Assembly: GCF_003952525.1 (NCBI RefSeq)
Contig: NZ_CP034451.1
Coordinates: 4,433,501-4,497,500, forward strand
Direction of reading: 5' to 3'
Origin: Mesorhizobium sp. M3A.F.Ca.ET.080.04.2.1
GTDB taxonomy: Bacteria > Pseudomonadota > Alphaproteobacteria > Rhizobiales > Rhizobiaceae
Length of the DNA: 64,000 bases
Under the pieces are notes generated by a model that made no database searches, had not been told where the DNA came from, and saw only the letters and a program-made list of their open reading frames with translations. Positions within the stretch are counted from its first letter, which is position 1. Each line of letters begins with the position of its first letter. This document shows positions 45,704 through 55,131 of the stretch, piece by piece. The position numbers and the translations under genes were made by a program.

Positions 45704-46125
45704 TCCGCTTTTCCCTCATCTGCGAGCGCGAGCACGAATTCGAGGCGTGGTTTCGCAGCAATGACGATTTCGACACGCAGAAGAAGCGCGGCTTCGTCGA
45801 TTGCCCGACCTGTGGTTCGCATAAGGTCGAAAAGGCGCTGATGGCGCCGGCCGTCTCGACGTCGCGCAAACAGGAAAAGGTCGCACTTGCCATGGGCGAG
45901 GCGCAGAAGCAGGCGCTGGAGCAGCTCAAGACGCTGGCCGACAAGGTGCGCGAGAACGCCGACTATGTCGGCGACAAGTTCGCCGAGGAAGCGCGCAAGA
46001 TCCATTTCGGCGAAACCGATCCGCGCGGCATCTATGGGGAGGCGACGCCCGAGGAGGCAAAGAGCCTCGCCGAGGACGGGGTCGAGTTCATGCCGATCCC
46101 GAGCTTTCCGGAGGACCGGCACTAA
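45700..46125 (+). CDS. DUF1178-family protein
   Basis: A 141-residue protein of unknown function with a zinc-ribbon-like N-terminus (MIRFSLICEREHEFEAWFRS, then VDCPTCGSHKVEKALMAP). The start is TTG at 45700, inside TTGA, which overlaps the nitrilase stop, so the two are translationally coupled. The C-terminal half is rich in charged residues and ends PIPSFPEDRH. The grxC-nitrilase-DUF1178 order is conserved in rhizobia, so a shared role in redox or glutathione metabolism is plausible. Confidence 0.85.
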   Translation: MIRFSLICEREHEFEAWFRSNDDFDTQKKRGFVDCPTCGSHKVEKALMAPAVSTSRKQEKVALAMGEAQKQALEQLKTLADKVRENADYVGDKFAEEARKIHFGETDPRGIYGEATPEEAKSLAEDGVEFMPIPSFPEDRH

Positions 46126-46129
46126 GGAT

Positions 46130-46168
46130 GCCCCTTGGCAAAAGCGGCTCGCATTTCCTGGAATTGCT
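46130..46168. repeat. Degenerate rhizobial palindromic element
   Basis: CCCTTGGCAAAAGCGGCTCG, then CATTTCCTGGAATTGC: one good arm and one decayed arm of the GCAATTCC family, in the short gap between the convergent DUF1178 and MarR genes. Confidence 0.5.
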
Positions 46169-46662
46169 TAGCCCAGGCTTCCAATCAGTTTCTGCAGCAA
46201 ACTCGCCAGAATTTCCCGCTCCTCACGTGTCAGGCCGGCGAGGATCTGGTGTTCATTGGCAACATGGGCGTTAAGCGCCTGGTCAGTAAGCTCGCGGCCT
46301 TTCGTGGTCAGTTGCACCACAATCCCGCGCCGGTCGCTGGGATGCGGCGCGCGTCGGATCAGGTCGGCCTTCTCCAGCCGGTCGAGGCGGGCGGTCATGG
46401 CGCCCGATGTGACCATCGTCGCCTCATAGAGGTCGGTCGGCGTCAGCGCGTAAGGCGCGCCGGAGCGGCGAAGCGTGGCCAGCACGTCGAATTCGCCCTG
46501 CTGCAGGCCGAAACGGGCGAAGACCGGCGCCAGGTGGTCGCGTGCGATCAGCGAAGACACTTCATTCAACCGCCCGATCACGCCCATAGGCGAGACGTCG
46601 AGGTCCGGCCGTTCCTTCCGCCATTGCTCGATGGCCTTGCTCGCGCGATCGATGTGTCTCAT
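46168..46662 (-). CDS. MarR-family transcriptional regulator
   Basis: A 164-residue MarR-type winged-helix repressor. The DNA-binding part is seen as LYEATMVTSGAMTARLDRLEKADLIRRAPHPSDRRGIVVQLT, with the family's DRR wing motif. No cysteine pair typical of OhrR is present, so a small-molecule ligand is more likely than peroxide. It diverges from a DMT-family transporter with a palindromic site between them, so it probably represses that gene and itself. Confidence 0.92.
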   Translation of the reverse strand: MRHIDRASKAIEQWRKERPDLDVSPMGVIGRLNEVSSLIARDHLAPVFARFGLQQGEFDVLATLRRSGAPYALTPTDLYEATMVTSGAMTARLDRLEKADLIRRAPHPSDRRGIVVQLTTKGRELTDQALNAHVANEHQILAGLTREEREILASLLQKLIGSLG

Positions 46663-46669
46663 TTAAAAG

Positions 46670-46712
46670 TATCTTGACGTTAAGAATCTTGGCAGTATAT
46701 TAACGCAAGATA
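46670..46712. promoter_or_regulatory. Inverted repeat between the marR-type and DMT genes (probable operator)
   Basis: TATCTTGACGTTAA (46670-46683) and TTAACGCAAGATA (46700-46712) are near-perfect inverted repeats (one base inserted in the left arm), lying within the 92 bases between the divergent starts. MarR proteins often bind ATCTTGACG-like palindromes in rhizobia. It would cover both promoters. Confidence 0.65.
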
Positions 46713-46754
46713 TCGTGGCGGCCAAGCGCCGACTGTGAAGAATGGACCCATTCG

Positions 46755-47669
46755 ATGAAATTTCTTTGGGATTCGGCAGCCGGCCTCCTGATCGTCACCG
46801 GCGGATTGCTCGGCATGACGCTGCCCTTCGGCAAGCTGGCGACCGCCTCCGGAGTGCCGGCGATGGTCTGGGCTTTCGTGATCTCGTTCGGCGCCGGCGG
46901 CGTGCTGTTGTGCGCGTTGCTGCTCGGCGGTCGGCGCATCCGGCTGACTGCGCGCAAGCTGCGCTATTTCTTCGTCACCGCCGCCGTTTCCTACGCCTTT
47001 CCCAACCTGCTGATGTTCTCGGCCATCCCGCATCTGGGCGCCGGCTACACGGGCATCATGTTCACGCTGTCCCCGGTGATCACGCTGGTCTTCTCGATCC
47101 TGCTCGGCGTGCGGCGGCCCAACCTGCTCGGCGTCATCGGCATCGCAGTGGGCTTTGCCGGGGCGGCGATGGTTGCCCTGACGCGGGGCGAAGCCGGCCA
47201 GCCGGCCGACTATTTCTGGGTGGCTGTGGGGCTGCTCATTCCGGTAAGCCTCGCGGTCGGCAACATCTACCGCACAATCGATTGGCCGGAAAACACCGGC
47301 CCGATCGAGCTTGCGGTCGGCAGTCATCTCGCTTCGGCGACCTTGCTGCTGATCGGTATCCTGACGCTGTTCGGCTGGCAGGCGTTTGCGCCGCTTCGTG
47401 GCGTGCCGCTGGTGGCTGCCGGACAGATCGCTTCGGCTTCGGCGATGTTCGCTTTCTTCTTCCGGCTGCAGTCGGTCGGCGGGCCGGTCTATCTCAGCCA
47501 GATCGGCTATGTCGCGGCGGCGGTCGGCTTGTTTGCCGGCACGATCTTCCTTGGCGAGCACTATCAGCTGCTGACCTGGCTGGGGGCGGTCATCATCACG
47601 GCCGGCGTCTTCATCACGACCAAGGCGCAGAACCAGACGAGCATGAAGGTGCAGAACCAGCCGGCCTGA
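46755..47669 (+). CDS. EamA/DMT-family transporter
   Basis: A 304-residue exporter with ten membrane segments in two EamA halves (LIVTGGLLGMTLPFGKLATASG at the N-terminus; YLSQIGYVAAAVGLFAGTIFLGEHYQLLTWLGAVIITAGVF at the end). A substrate is not predictable; its pairing with a divergent MarR regulator suggests export of a toxic or aromatic compound on induction. The ATG at 46755 is close to the operator, so repression would act by blocking RNA polymerase. Confidence 0.88.
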   Translation: MKFLWDSAAGLLIVTGGLLGMTLPFGKLATASGVPAMVWAFVISFGAGGVLLCALLLGGRRIRLTARKLRYFFVTAAVSYAFPNLLMFSAIPHLGAGYTGIMFTLSPVITLVFSILLGVRRPNLLGVIGIAVGFAGAAMVALTRGEAGQPADYFWVAVGLLIPVSLAVGNIYRTIDWPENTGPIELAVGSHLASATLLLIGILTLFGWQAFAPLRGVPLVAAGQIASASAMFAFFFRLQSVGGPVYLSQIGYVAAAVGLFAGTIFLGEHYQLLTWLGAVIITAGVFITTKAQNQTSMKVQNQPA

Positions 47670-47679
47670 CAAGCAAGGG

Positions 47680-48429
47680 TCAGACCGAAGCTTTCTCGGC
47701 CAGCACCATGTAGTTGACGTCCATGTCCTTCGATTTCTGCCAGCGGTCGGCCAGCGGATGATAGATCACGCCGGTTCGATCGATGATCGTGAGTCCGGCC
47801 GCGACAAGCGCCTTTCCCAATTCCTCGGGCCGCACCAGCTTGCCGAACTGATGCGTGCCGCGCGGCAGCCAGCGCAGCACATATTCGGCGCCGATGATGG
47901 CGAGTCCCAGCGCCTTCAGCGTGCGGTTGATGGTGGCGACGAACATGATGCCGCCAGGCCGGACCATCTCGCTGCATTTGGCGACGAACAGATCGACGTC
48001 GGCGACATGCTCGACCACTTCCATGTTGAGGATGACGTCGAACGTCTCGCCGGCGTCCGCCAACGCCTCGGCGGTGGTAGCGCGGTAGTCGATGCTGACG
48101 CCGCCCTCGGCCGCATGGAGCTTGGCGACTTCGATGTTGGTGGCGGAAGCATCGGCGCCGACAACCTCGGCGCCAAGTCGCGCCATAGGTTCGCACAGCA
48201 AACCTCCGCCGCAGCCGATGTCGAGGAAGCGCAGGCCCTCGAAAGGCCGCGCGGCGCGCGGATCGCGGCCGAAGCGCGCTGCCACCTGGTCGCGGATATA
48301 GGCGAGCCGTACCGGATTGAACTTGTGCAGCGGGCGGAACTTGCCATTCGGGTTCCACCACTCGGCGGCAAGGGCGGAGAAGCGCTCGACTTCTCCGGCG
48401 TCGATGGTCGATCGGCGGGGCTCTGGCAT
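47680..48429 (-). CDS. ubiG: Ubiquinone O-methyltransferase
   Basis: Carries out the two O-methylation steps of ubiquinone synthesis, peripheral to the inner membrane. It has 249 residues from the ATG at 48429. The AdoMet motif I is [26 protein letters not shown]; the family opening [32 protein letters not shown] and the later [29 protein letters not shown] are diagnostic. An in-frame extension to 48534 is not typical of UbiG and was dropped. It faces lysC, which is also the common rhizobial order. Confidence 0.96.
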   Translation of the reverse strand: MPEPRRSTIDAGEVERFSALAAEWWNPNGKFRPLHKFNPVRLAYIRDQVAARFGRDPRAARPFEGLRFLDIGCGGGLLCEPMARLGAEVVGADASATNIEVAKLHAAEGGVSIDYRATTAEALADAGETFDVILNMEVVEHVADVDLFVAKCSEMVRPGGIMFVATINRTLKALGLAIIGAEYVLRWLPRGTHQFGKLVRPEELGKALVAAGLTIIDRTGVIYHPLADRWQKSKDMDVNYMVLAEKASV

Positions 48430-48561
48430 GGGGGACTCCTCGAACACTACGAAATCGGGGAACGCTAGGAAGTCGGGTCCCCGGCAGCGAAAGTCAAGGC
48501 AGGTTTTTCCGCTGCTGCCGCCACTCGCTGCCAAACCTCTCGGTCAAAAGGGCAATCGAGC

Positions 48562-48858
48562 CTAACGCGACAGCGCAACAGCGACATGGCTCATGGTGAC
48601 GCTGGCCGGCTCGATCGCCTGCATCGCCTTGCAGTCGCCGATCTCGGGCATAATGCGCTGAGCCGCGGACTGCGCCTGTTCGAGGCTTTGCCAGCGCACG
48701 ACATCGATCCACTCCCCATCTTCGCGTTCGCCGAGCTGACGGCTGAGAAAGCCGGGCTGCCGCGCAAGCCAGTCGGTGACAACGCCGTTGCTGGCGACAA
48801 AATCGGCCGCAGCTCCCGGCTTGAGACGGAAGCTGACGATTTCGAGGGTCTCGGTCAT
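48562..48858 (-). CDS. Small ABM-type (dimeric ferredoxin-like) protein
   Basis: A 98-residue protein with the antibiotic-biosynthesis-monooxygenase-type fold pattern: EIVSFRLKPGAAADFVASNGVVTDWLARQPGFLSRQLG, then EWIDVVRWQSLEQAQSAAQRI. Members bind haem, flavin-free polyketides or act as small monooxygenases; many are uncharacterised. No catalytic set can be read. Same strand as ubiG, about 130 bases upstream of it. Confidence 0.7.
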   Translation of the reverse strand: MTETLEIVSFRLKPGAAADFVASNGVVTDWLARQPGFLSRQLGEREDGEWIDVVRWQSLEQAQSAAQRIMPEIGDCKAMQAIEPASVTMSHVAVALSR

Positions 48859-49071
48859 GAATTCCTCCGCGAGTTTGATTTCCCATCCTATCGCATGCCG
48901 GCCGCAAGAAAGCTGTCAGGATGCCTGGCACGATCCTTCTTTGTCGGCCATCGCTTGCGAAGCCTGGCCGATTTGGCTAAGGAGGCCGCGCATTTCCGCG
49001 GCTCGGCTTGCCGGGCGCAACTTTCGCATCTCCGGCCTTGAGCCGGCTTCAGTCAAAGGCATTTCGCTTCC

Positions 49072-50325
49072 ATGGCGCGCATCGTGATGAAATTCGGCGG
49101 AACCTCGGTCGCCGACATCGCTCGCATCCGCAATGTGGCGCGCCATGTCAAACGCGAGGTCGACGCAGGCCACGAGGTTGCCGTGGTGGTTTCGGCCATG
49201 GCCGGCAAGACCAACGAGCTGGTCGCCTGGACCCGGGAAGCCTCGCCGATGCACGACGCGCGCGAATACGACGCCGTCGTCGCGTCCGGCGAGCAGGTCA
49301 CCGCAGGCCTGCTGGCGATCACGCTGCAGAACATGGGCGTGCACGCCCGCTCCTGGCAAGGCTGGCAGATCCCGATCAAGACCGACAACGCGCATGGCGC
49401 GGCGCGGATCCTCGACATCGACGGCGCGTTCCTGGTCAAGCGCTTCGGCGAGGGCCAGGTGGCGGTGATCGCCGGCTTCCAGGGCATCGGCCCGGATAAC
49501 CGCATCGCGACGCTCGGCCGCGGCGGCTCCGACACCAGCGCCGTGGCCATCGCCGCGGCGGTCAAGGCCGACCGCTGCGACATCTACACCGATGTCGACG
49601 GCGTCTACACGACCGATCCGCGCATCGAGCCGAAAGCCCGCCGGCTGGCCAAGATTTCGTTCGAGGAAATGCTCGAAATGGCCTCGCTGGGCGCCAAGGT
49701 GCTGCAGGTGCGATCGGTCGAGCTTGCCATGGTGCACAGGGTGCGTACCTTCGTGCGGTCGTCCTTCGACGATCCCGATGCGCCCGGAATGGGGGATTTG
49801 CTCAATCCGCCCGGAACGCTTATTTGCGACGAGGAAGAGATCGTGGAACAGCAGGTCGTCACCGGAATTGCCTACGCCAAGGACGAGGCGCAGATTTCGC
49901 TGCGCCGCGTCGGCGACCGCCCTGGCGTGGCCGCTGGCATCTTCGGCCCGCTGGCCGAGGCCAACATCAATGTCGACATGATCGTCCAGAACATCTCCGA
50001 GGACGGCAAGTTCACCGACATGACCTTCACCGTGCCTTCGGGCGACGTCGACAAGGCGCTGGCCGTGCTCGAGCGGTTGAAGGCCGATGTCGGCTATGAC
50101 GTGGTGCAGTCGGAAGCCGGCATGTCGAAGGTCTCGGTCATCGGCATCGGCATGCGCAGCCACGCCGGCGTCGCCGCCACCGCCTTCAAGGCGCTGGCCG
50201 ACAAGGCGATCAATATCCGCGCCATCACGACGTCCGAAATCAAAATCTCGATACTGATCGATGGTCCCTATACGGAACTTGCGGTTCGCACTTTGCATTC
50301 CGTCTACGGTCTCGATAAGCAATAG
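49072..50325 (+). CDS. lysC: Aspartate kinase
   Basis: Phosphorylates aspartate, the first step toward lysine, threonine and methionine. It has 417 residues. The amino-acid-kinase N-terminus is RIVMKFGGTSVAD, with VVSAMAGKTNELV and GRGGSDTSAVAIAAA. Two ACT domains in the C-terminal part (from about 260) sense lysine and threonine (AKDEAQISLRRVGDRPGVAAGIFGPLAEANINVDMIVQN). No attenuator or riboswitch was recognised upstream. It is followed after 82 bases by ptsP on the same strand. Confidence 0.96.
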   Translation: MARIVMKFGGTSVADIARIRNVARHVKREVDAGHEVAVVVSAMAGKTNELVAWTREASPMHDAREYDAVVASGEQVTAGLLAITLQNMGVHARSWQGWQIPIKTDNAHGAARILDIDGAFLVKRFGEGQVAVIAGFQGIGPDNRIATLGRGGSDTSAVAIAAAVKADRCDIYTDVDGVYTTDPRIEPKARRLAKISFEEMLEMASLGAKVLQVRSVELAMVHRVRTFVRSSFDDPDAPGMGDLLNPPGTLICDEEEIVEQQVVTGIAYAKDEAQISLRRVGDRPGVAAGIFGPLAEANINVDMIVQNISEDGKFTDMTFTVPSGDVDKALAVLERLKADVGYDVVQSEAGMSKVSVIGIGMRSHAGVAATAFKALADKAINIRAITTSEIKISILIDGPYTELAVRTLHSVYGLDKQ

Positions 50326-50407
50326 CTAGAACTGAGTCAGTTGTTGCGTGAGAGCCGGGCGCAGCCGAAACTGCGCCGGCAAGGACTCTATTGGAGAAGA
50401 AGCCGCG

Positions 50408-52678
50408 ATGCGTGATACGGCCAGTGGCCCGCGCGTTCTGCTGAAACGGCTCCGCGAGCTCATGCAAGAGCCGCTGGAGCCGCAGGAGCGGCTCGACCGT
50501 ATCGTGCGCGACATTGCCTCCAACATGGTCGCCGAAGTGTGCTCGCTCTACGTGCTGCGCGCCGATTCGGTGCTCGAGCTCTACGCCACCGAGGGTCTGA
50601 ACCCCAACGCGGTCCACCTGGCCCAGTTGCGGCTCGGACAGGGTCTCGTCGGCACGATTGCCGCCAGCGCGCGGCCGCTCAATCTTTCCAATGCGCAGGA
50701 GCATCCGGCCTTCGCCTACCTGCCGGAGACGGGCGAGGAGATCTACAATTCCTTCCTCGGCGTGCCGGTGCTGAGGGCAGGGCGCACGCTGGGCGTGCTG
50801 GTGGTGCAGAACAAGACCATGCGCCATTATCGCGACGACGAGGTCGAGGCGCTGGAAACGACGGCGATGGTGATCGCCGAGATGATCGCTACCGGCGATC
50901 TCGCCCGCCTGACCCGGCCGGGGCTCGAGCTCGATCTCAGTCGCCCGGTAAGCTTCACCGGCCTCTCCTTCAACGAAGGCGTCGGCCTCGGCCATGTCGT
51001 GCTGCACGAGCCGCGCATCGTCGTTACCAACCTGTTCAACGAGGACAGCGAGGAGGAGGTGCGCCGCCTCGACCGATCGCTCGGTTCGCTGCGGCTCTCC
51101 ATCGACGACATGCTGGAGCGGCGCGACGTCGCCTTCGAGGGCGAGCATCGCGAGGTGCTGGAAGCCTATCGCATGTTCGCCAACGATCGCGGCTGGGTGC
51201 GCCGGCTGGAAGAGGCGATCCGCAACGGCCTGACGGCGGAAGCGGCGGTCGAAAAGGTGCAGAGCGACATGCGCGCCCGCATGCTGCACATGACCGATCC
51301 TTACCTGCGCGAGCGGATGAGCGATTTCGATGACCTCGCCAACCGGCTCCTGCGCCAGCTCATGGGGCGCGGTCCGGAGGACGTGGCCGCTTCGCTGCCC
51401 AAGGATGCCATCCTTGTCGCCCGCTCGATGGGTGCGGCCGAACTGCTCGATTACCCCAGGGACAAATTGCGCGGCGTGGTGCTGGAGGACGGCGCGGCCA
51501 CCAGCCATGTCGTCATCGTCGCGCGGGCCATGGGCATACCCGTCGCCGGCCAGATGAAGGGCGCCGTCTCCATGGCGGAGAACGGCGATGCCATCATCGT
51601 CGACGGCGACGAAGGCACGATCCATCTCAGGCCGCAGGCTGATCTCGAAGCCGCCTATGCCGAGAAGGTCCGCTTCCGCGCCCGGCGGCAGGAGGTCTAC
51701 CGCGAACTGCGCAAGAAGCCGTCGCTGACCAAGGACGGCGTCCATGTCGATCTGCTGATGAATGCTGGGCTCGCGGTCGACCTGCCGCAGCTTGCCGAAT
51801 CGGGCGCTGCCGGCATCGGCCTGTTCCGCACCGAATTGCAGTTCATGGTCGCCTCGACCTTCCCGCGCGCCGAGGCGCAGGAGCGGCTCTACCGCGACGT
51901 GCTGGACGCCGCGCGCGGAAAGCCGGTGACGTTCCGAACCATCGACATCGGCGGCGACAAGGTGCTGCCCTATTTCAAGGGCGCCCTTCAGGAAGAAAAC
52001 CCGGCGCTTGGCTGGCGGGCGATCCGGCTCACCCTCGACCGTCCAGGCTTGCTGAGGACTCAGATCCGCGCCTTGCTCAAGGCCTGCGGCGGCCGTGAGC
52101 TGAAGCTGATGCTGCCCATGGTGACCGAGCTGTCGGAGATTGCGCAGGCGCGCGAGATCATCGATCGCGAGGTCCGGCATCTGTCGCGCTTCGCCCATCA
52201 TCTGCCGACCAGCCTCAAGCTCGGCGCGATGCTGGAGGTGCCGTCGCTGCTGTTCCAGCTCGACGAATTGATGAAGGCGGTCGACTTCGTTTCGGTCGGC
52301 TCCAATGATCTCTTCCAGTTCATGATGGCGGTCGATCGCGGCAACACCCAGCTTGCCGACCGTTTCGACACGCTGTCGGTGCCGTTCCTGCGCGTGCTGA
52401 AGTCGATCGCCGATGCCGGCGCGCGCAACCACACGCCGGTGACGCTGTGCGGCGAATTGGCCGGCAAGCCGATCTCTGCGATGGCGCTGATCGGCTTGGG
52501 CTTTCGCTCGATCTCGATGTCGCCGGCCTCGATCGGACCGGTCAAGGCGATGCTGACCGAACTGCCGCTGCAGGAACTGGAGGCCTTCTTCAAGGACAAT
52601 TTGATGGCGCCTGCGCAAGGAATCCCAATGCGGGCGCTGCTGCAGGCCTTTGCCGACGACCGCTCCATTCCGCTCTAG
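50408..52678 (+). CDS. ptsP: PEP-protein phosphotransferase, nitrogen PTS enzyme I
   Basis: Takes phosphate from PEP and starts the PTS(Ntr) chain (EI-Ntr, NPr, EIIA-Ntr), a regulatory system for carbon, nitrogen and potassium, not for sugar import. It has 756 residues from the ATG at 50408. An N-terminal GAF domain (about 15-155) senses glutamine, then the enzyme I N-domain with the phospho-histidine in GAATSHVVIVARAMGIPV, and the C-terminal PEP-binding barrel (GLFRTELQFMVAS, TIDIGGDKVLPYFK, VGSNDLFQFMMA and CGELAG). The upstream lysC gene is only 82 bases away, so shared transcription is possible. Confidence 0.96.
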   Translation: MRDTASGPRVLLKRLRELMQEPLEPQERLDRIVRDIASNMVAEVCSLYVLRADSVLELYATEGLNPNAVHLAQLRLGQGLVGTIAASARPLNLSNAQEHPAFAYLPETGEEIYNSFLGVPVLRAGRTLGVLVVQNKTMRHYRDDEVEALETTAMVIAEMIATGDLARLTRPGLELDLSRPVSFTGLSFNEGVGLGHVVLHEPRIVVTNLFNEDSEEEVRRLDRSLGSLRLSIDDMLERRDVAFEGEHREVLEAYRMFANDRGWVRRLEEAIRNGLTAEAAVEKVQSDMRARMLHMTDPYLRERMSDFDDLANRLLRQLMGRGPEDVAASLPKDAILVARSMGAAELLDYPRDKLRGVVLEDGAATSHVVIVARAMGIPVAGQMKGAVSMAENGDAIIVDGDEGTIHLRPQADLEAAYAEKVRFRARRQEVYRELRKKPSLTKDGVHVDLLMNAGLAVDLPQLAESGAAGIGLFRTELQFMVASTFPRAEAQERLYRDVLDAARGKPVTFRTIDIGGDKVLPYFKGALQEENPALGWRAIRLTLDRPGLLRTQIRALLKACGGRELKLMLPMVTELSEIAQAREIIDREVRHLSRFAHHLPTSLKLGAMLEVPSLLFQLDELMKAVDFVSVGSNDLFQFMMAVDRGNTQLADRFDTLSVPFLRVLKSIADAGARNHTPVTLCGELAGKPISAMALIGLGFRSISMSPASIGPVKAMLTELPLQELEAFFKDNLMAPAQGIPMRALLQAFADDRSIPL

Positions 52679-52709
52679 CTTCACGTGAGGGCGGTCTGCA
52701 AACGGCAAT

Positions 52710-52836
52710 TTTCTGCGCTTCCGGCCTCAGCCGGCCGCAGTATTCATGAGTGGCGCGGCAGTTGAATTAAGGCTATGGCCGGCGTAGGCCGGTGCTCATG
52801 TACCTAAATGTACACTCCGGTCTCGAAACCGGCCAT
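52710..52836. repeat. Dispersed intergenic repeat, second family
   Basis: TTCTGCGCTTCCGGCC, then GCCGGTGCTCATGTACC and TAAATGTACACTCCGGTCTCGAAACCGGCC. It shares TTCTGCGCTTCCGG, the GTAC...GTAC palindrome and TCTCGAAA with the copy at 23509-23572. It lies between ptsP and prfA. Confidence 0.55.
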
Positions 52837-52879
52837 TTTCGACTAGCTCTGGCGTGAATTCCATCGAAGTTCCAAGACC

Positions 52880-53959
52880 ATGATCAACCTGCCCCGCGAC
52901 CGCATGGACCAAGTCGTCAAGCGTTTCGACATGCTTGAAGCGCAGATGTCGGCTGGGCCGGCGGCCGATGCCTATGTAAAGATGGCTTCGGAATATGCCG
53001 ACATCCAGGAGATGGTGGGCAAGATCCGGGCGTTGCGCGCCGCCGAGCAGGAGCAGGCCGATCTGGAAGCGATGCTTGCCGACAAGGGCACCGACGCCGA
53101 GATGCGGTCGCTTGCCGAGGCCGACCTGCCCGAGGTGGAAAACCGCATCGAGGCGCTGCAGAAGGACATCCAGATCCTGCTGCTGCCCAAGGACGCCGCC
53201 GACGACAGGAACGCTATCCTTGAAATCCGCGCCGGCACCGGCGGCGACGAGGCGGCCTTGTTCGCCGGTGACCTGTTCCGCATGTATGAGCGCTACGCCG
53301 CCGCGCGCGGCTGGCGCTTCGAGGTCGTCTCGGCCAGCGAGGGCGAAGTCGGCGGCTACAAGGAAATCATCGCCTCGGTGTCGGGCAAGGGCGTGTTCGC
53401 GCATCTGAAGTTCGAATCGGGCGTGCACCGCGTGCAGCGCGTGCCGGAAACCGAGGCCGGCGGACGCATCCATACCTCGGCGGCGACCGTCGCTGTGCTG
53501 CCGGCGGCCGAGGAGGTCGACATCGAGATCCGGCCCGAGGACATCCGCATCGACACGATGCGCGCCTCGGGTTCCGGCGGCCAGCATGTGAACACCACCG
53601 ACTCGGCGGTGCGCATCACCCATCTGCCGACCGGCATCATGGTGGTGCAGGCAGAGAAGTCGCAGCATCAGAACCGGGCGCGGGCCATGCAGATCCTCCG
53701 GGCTCGGCTTTACGACCTCGAACGCAGCCGCGCGGACGAAGAACGCTCGGAGTCGCGCAAATCGCAGGTCGGTTCGGGCGACCGGTCGGAGCGCATCCGC
53801 ACCTATAATTTCCCGCAAGGCCGGGTCACCGACCACCGGATCAACCTCACGCTCTACAAGCTCGACCGAGTGATGATGGGCGAGCTCGACGAGGTGATCG
53901 ACGCGCTGATCGCCGACCATCAGTCGAAGCTGCTTGCCGATATGAGCCCTGATGGCTGA
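52880..53959 (+). CDS. prfA: Peptide chain release factor 1
   Basis: Recognises UAA and UAG stop codons and triggers peptide release. It has 359 residues, the usual RF1 length. The catalytic GGQ lies in [18 protein letters not shown] (near residue 236), and the stop-codon-reading PxT tripeptide of RF1 is seen as VPETEAGG (RF2 would have SPF). It starts with [17 protein letters not shown], typical of alphaproteobacterial RF1. prmC overlaps its last 8 bases, the expected pairing, since PrmC methylates the GGQ glutamine of RF1. Confidence 0.97.
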   Translation: MINLPRDRMDQVVKRFDMLEAQMSAGPAADAYVKMASEYADIQEMVGKIRALRAAEQEQADLEAMLADKGTDAEMRSLAEADLPEVENRIEALQKDIQILLLPKDAADDRNAILEIRAGTGGDEAALFAGDLFRMYERYAAARGWRFEVVSASEGEVGGYKEIIASVSGKGVFAHLKFESGVHRVQRVPETEAGGRIHTSAATVAVLPAAEEVDIEIRPEDIRIDTMRASGSGGQHVNTTDSAVRITHLPTGIMVVQAEKSQHQNRARAMQILRARLYDLERSRADEERSESRKSQVGSGDRSERIRTYNFPQGRVTDHRINLTLYKLDRVMMGELDEVIDALIADHQSKLLADMSPDG

Positions 53960-54821
53960 TGCGCTGCCCGCCGCGCTCGGTTCGCTGCTGCGCGCGGCGA
54001 GGCAACGGCTCGCTGCCGCCGGCATTGCCGATCCGGCGCTCGATTCCCGACTGATCGTCGAGCATTTCTCGGGCGCGACCCGCGTCCAGGCGATCGCCGA
54101 GCCAGGTCATCCGGTCGACGCAACTGCCCTCACTGCCATTGACGCCGCCCTGAGGCGTCGCGTCGCAGGTGAGCCGGTGCATCGCATCCTCGGCTATCGC
54201 GAATTCTACGGCCTGCGACTGTCGCTCTCGCCGGAAACGCTGGAGCCGCGGCCCGACACCGAAACGCTGGTCGAGGCGATCCTGCCCTTTGTGAAGACGA
54301 CGGCGGAGCGCCTTGGAGAGTGCCGGATCCTCGACCTCGGCACCGGAACCGGCGCCATCGCGCTGGCGCTGCTCAGCGCCGTTGCCGTCGCCACCGCGAC
54401 CGGCGTCGACGTCTCCCCCGGCGCCTTGGCCACTGCCATGCAAAACGCCGTGGATCTCGGGCTCGACGGCCGGTTCAAAGCCTTGCATTCCAACTGGTTC
54501 GAAAAAGTTTCCGGCCGATACCATGTAATTGTCGCGAACCCTCCCTATATACGCAGTCGAGACATTGGAAATCTGCAGGACGAGGTCCGCGATTTCGATC
54601 CGCGACTGGCCCTAGATGGCGGCGCGGACGGTCTGGCACCCTACAGGATCATTGCCCGCGAGGCGGGCCCATTTCTTGAAATGCAAGGCAAGGTAGCTGT
54701 CGAGATCGGCTACACGCAGCGAGACGAGGTTACCGGGATATTCACCACAGAAGGCTACAGCCCGGCAGGCGCGTATCGCGATCTCGGTGGAAACGACAGG
54801 GTTCTGGTGTTCGAGCGTTGA
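53952..54821 (+). CDS. prmC: Release factor glutamine N5-methyltransferase
   Basis: Methylates the glutamine of the GGQ motif in RF1 and RF2, raising termination efficiency. It has 289 residues. The catalytic NPPY is in [16 protein letters not shown] (near residue 197), motif I is [18 protein letters not shown], and the N-terminal helical domain carries [32 protein letters not shown]. It overlaps prfA by 8 bases. A 310-base stretch (54822-55131) follows with no gene: it shows only a weak, T-free hairpin-like sequence and should hold the promoter of the DUF4167 gene. Confidence 0.96.
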   Translation: MADALPAALGSLLRAARQRLAAAGIADPALDSRLIVEHFSGATRVQAIAEPGHPVDATALTAIDAALRRRVAGEPVHRILGYREFYGLRLSLSPETLEPRPDTETLVEAILPFVKTTAERLGECRILDLGTGTGAIALALLSAVAVATATGVDVSPGALATAMQNAVDLGLDGRFKALHSNWFEKVSGRYHVIVANPPYIRSRDIGNLQDEVRDFDPRLALDGGADGLAPYRIIAREAGPFLEMQGKVAVEIGYTQRDEVTGIFTTEGYSPAGAYRDLGGNDRVLVFER

Positions 54822-55131
54822 AAGCCTTGGTGCAATGCGAAAAAACGCTTGGCAATGCAAGGGAATACAGCTAGGGTCCAGCTTGACCGGATGAGACGAA
54901 GCAGGCAGTGCTCCTAGCGATTCGGTTTTCCTTGGAAATAGCTGCCTTCTTGCGAAAACGACGCCCAAGCTTCGTGCGGGGATCGTCCGGCAAGTGATGT
55001 AACCGGAACAGGATGGCACGTGGCGCCAACGCAATCGATGCGGGCGAACGCCGGTGAAGAAGCGAAACGGCTGGCTGCATGAGCGCCACCGGTCGCGAGA
55101 GATTTGATATTTTCACATCGAAGAGAGTCGA

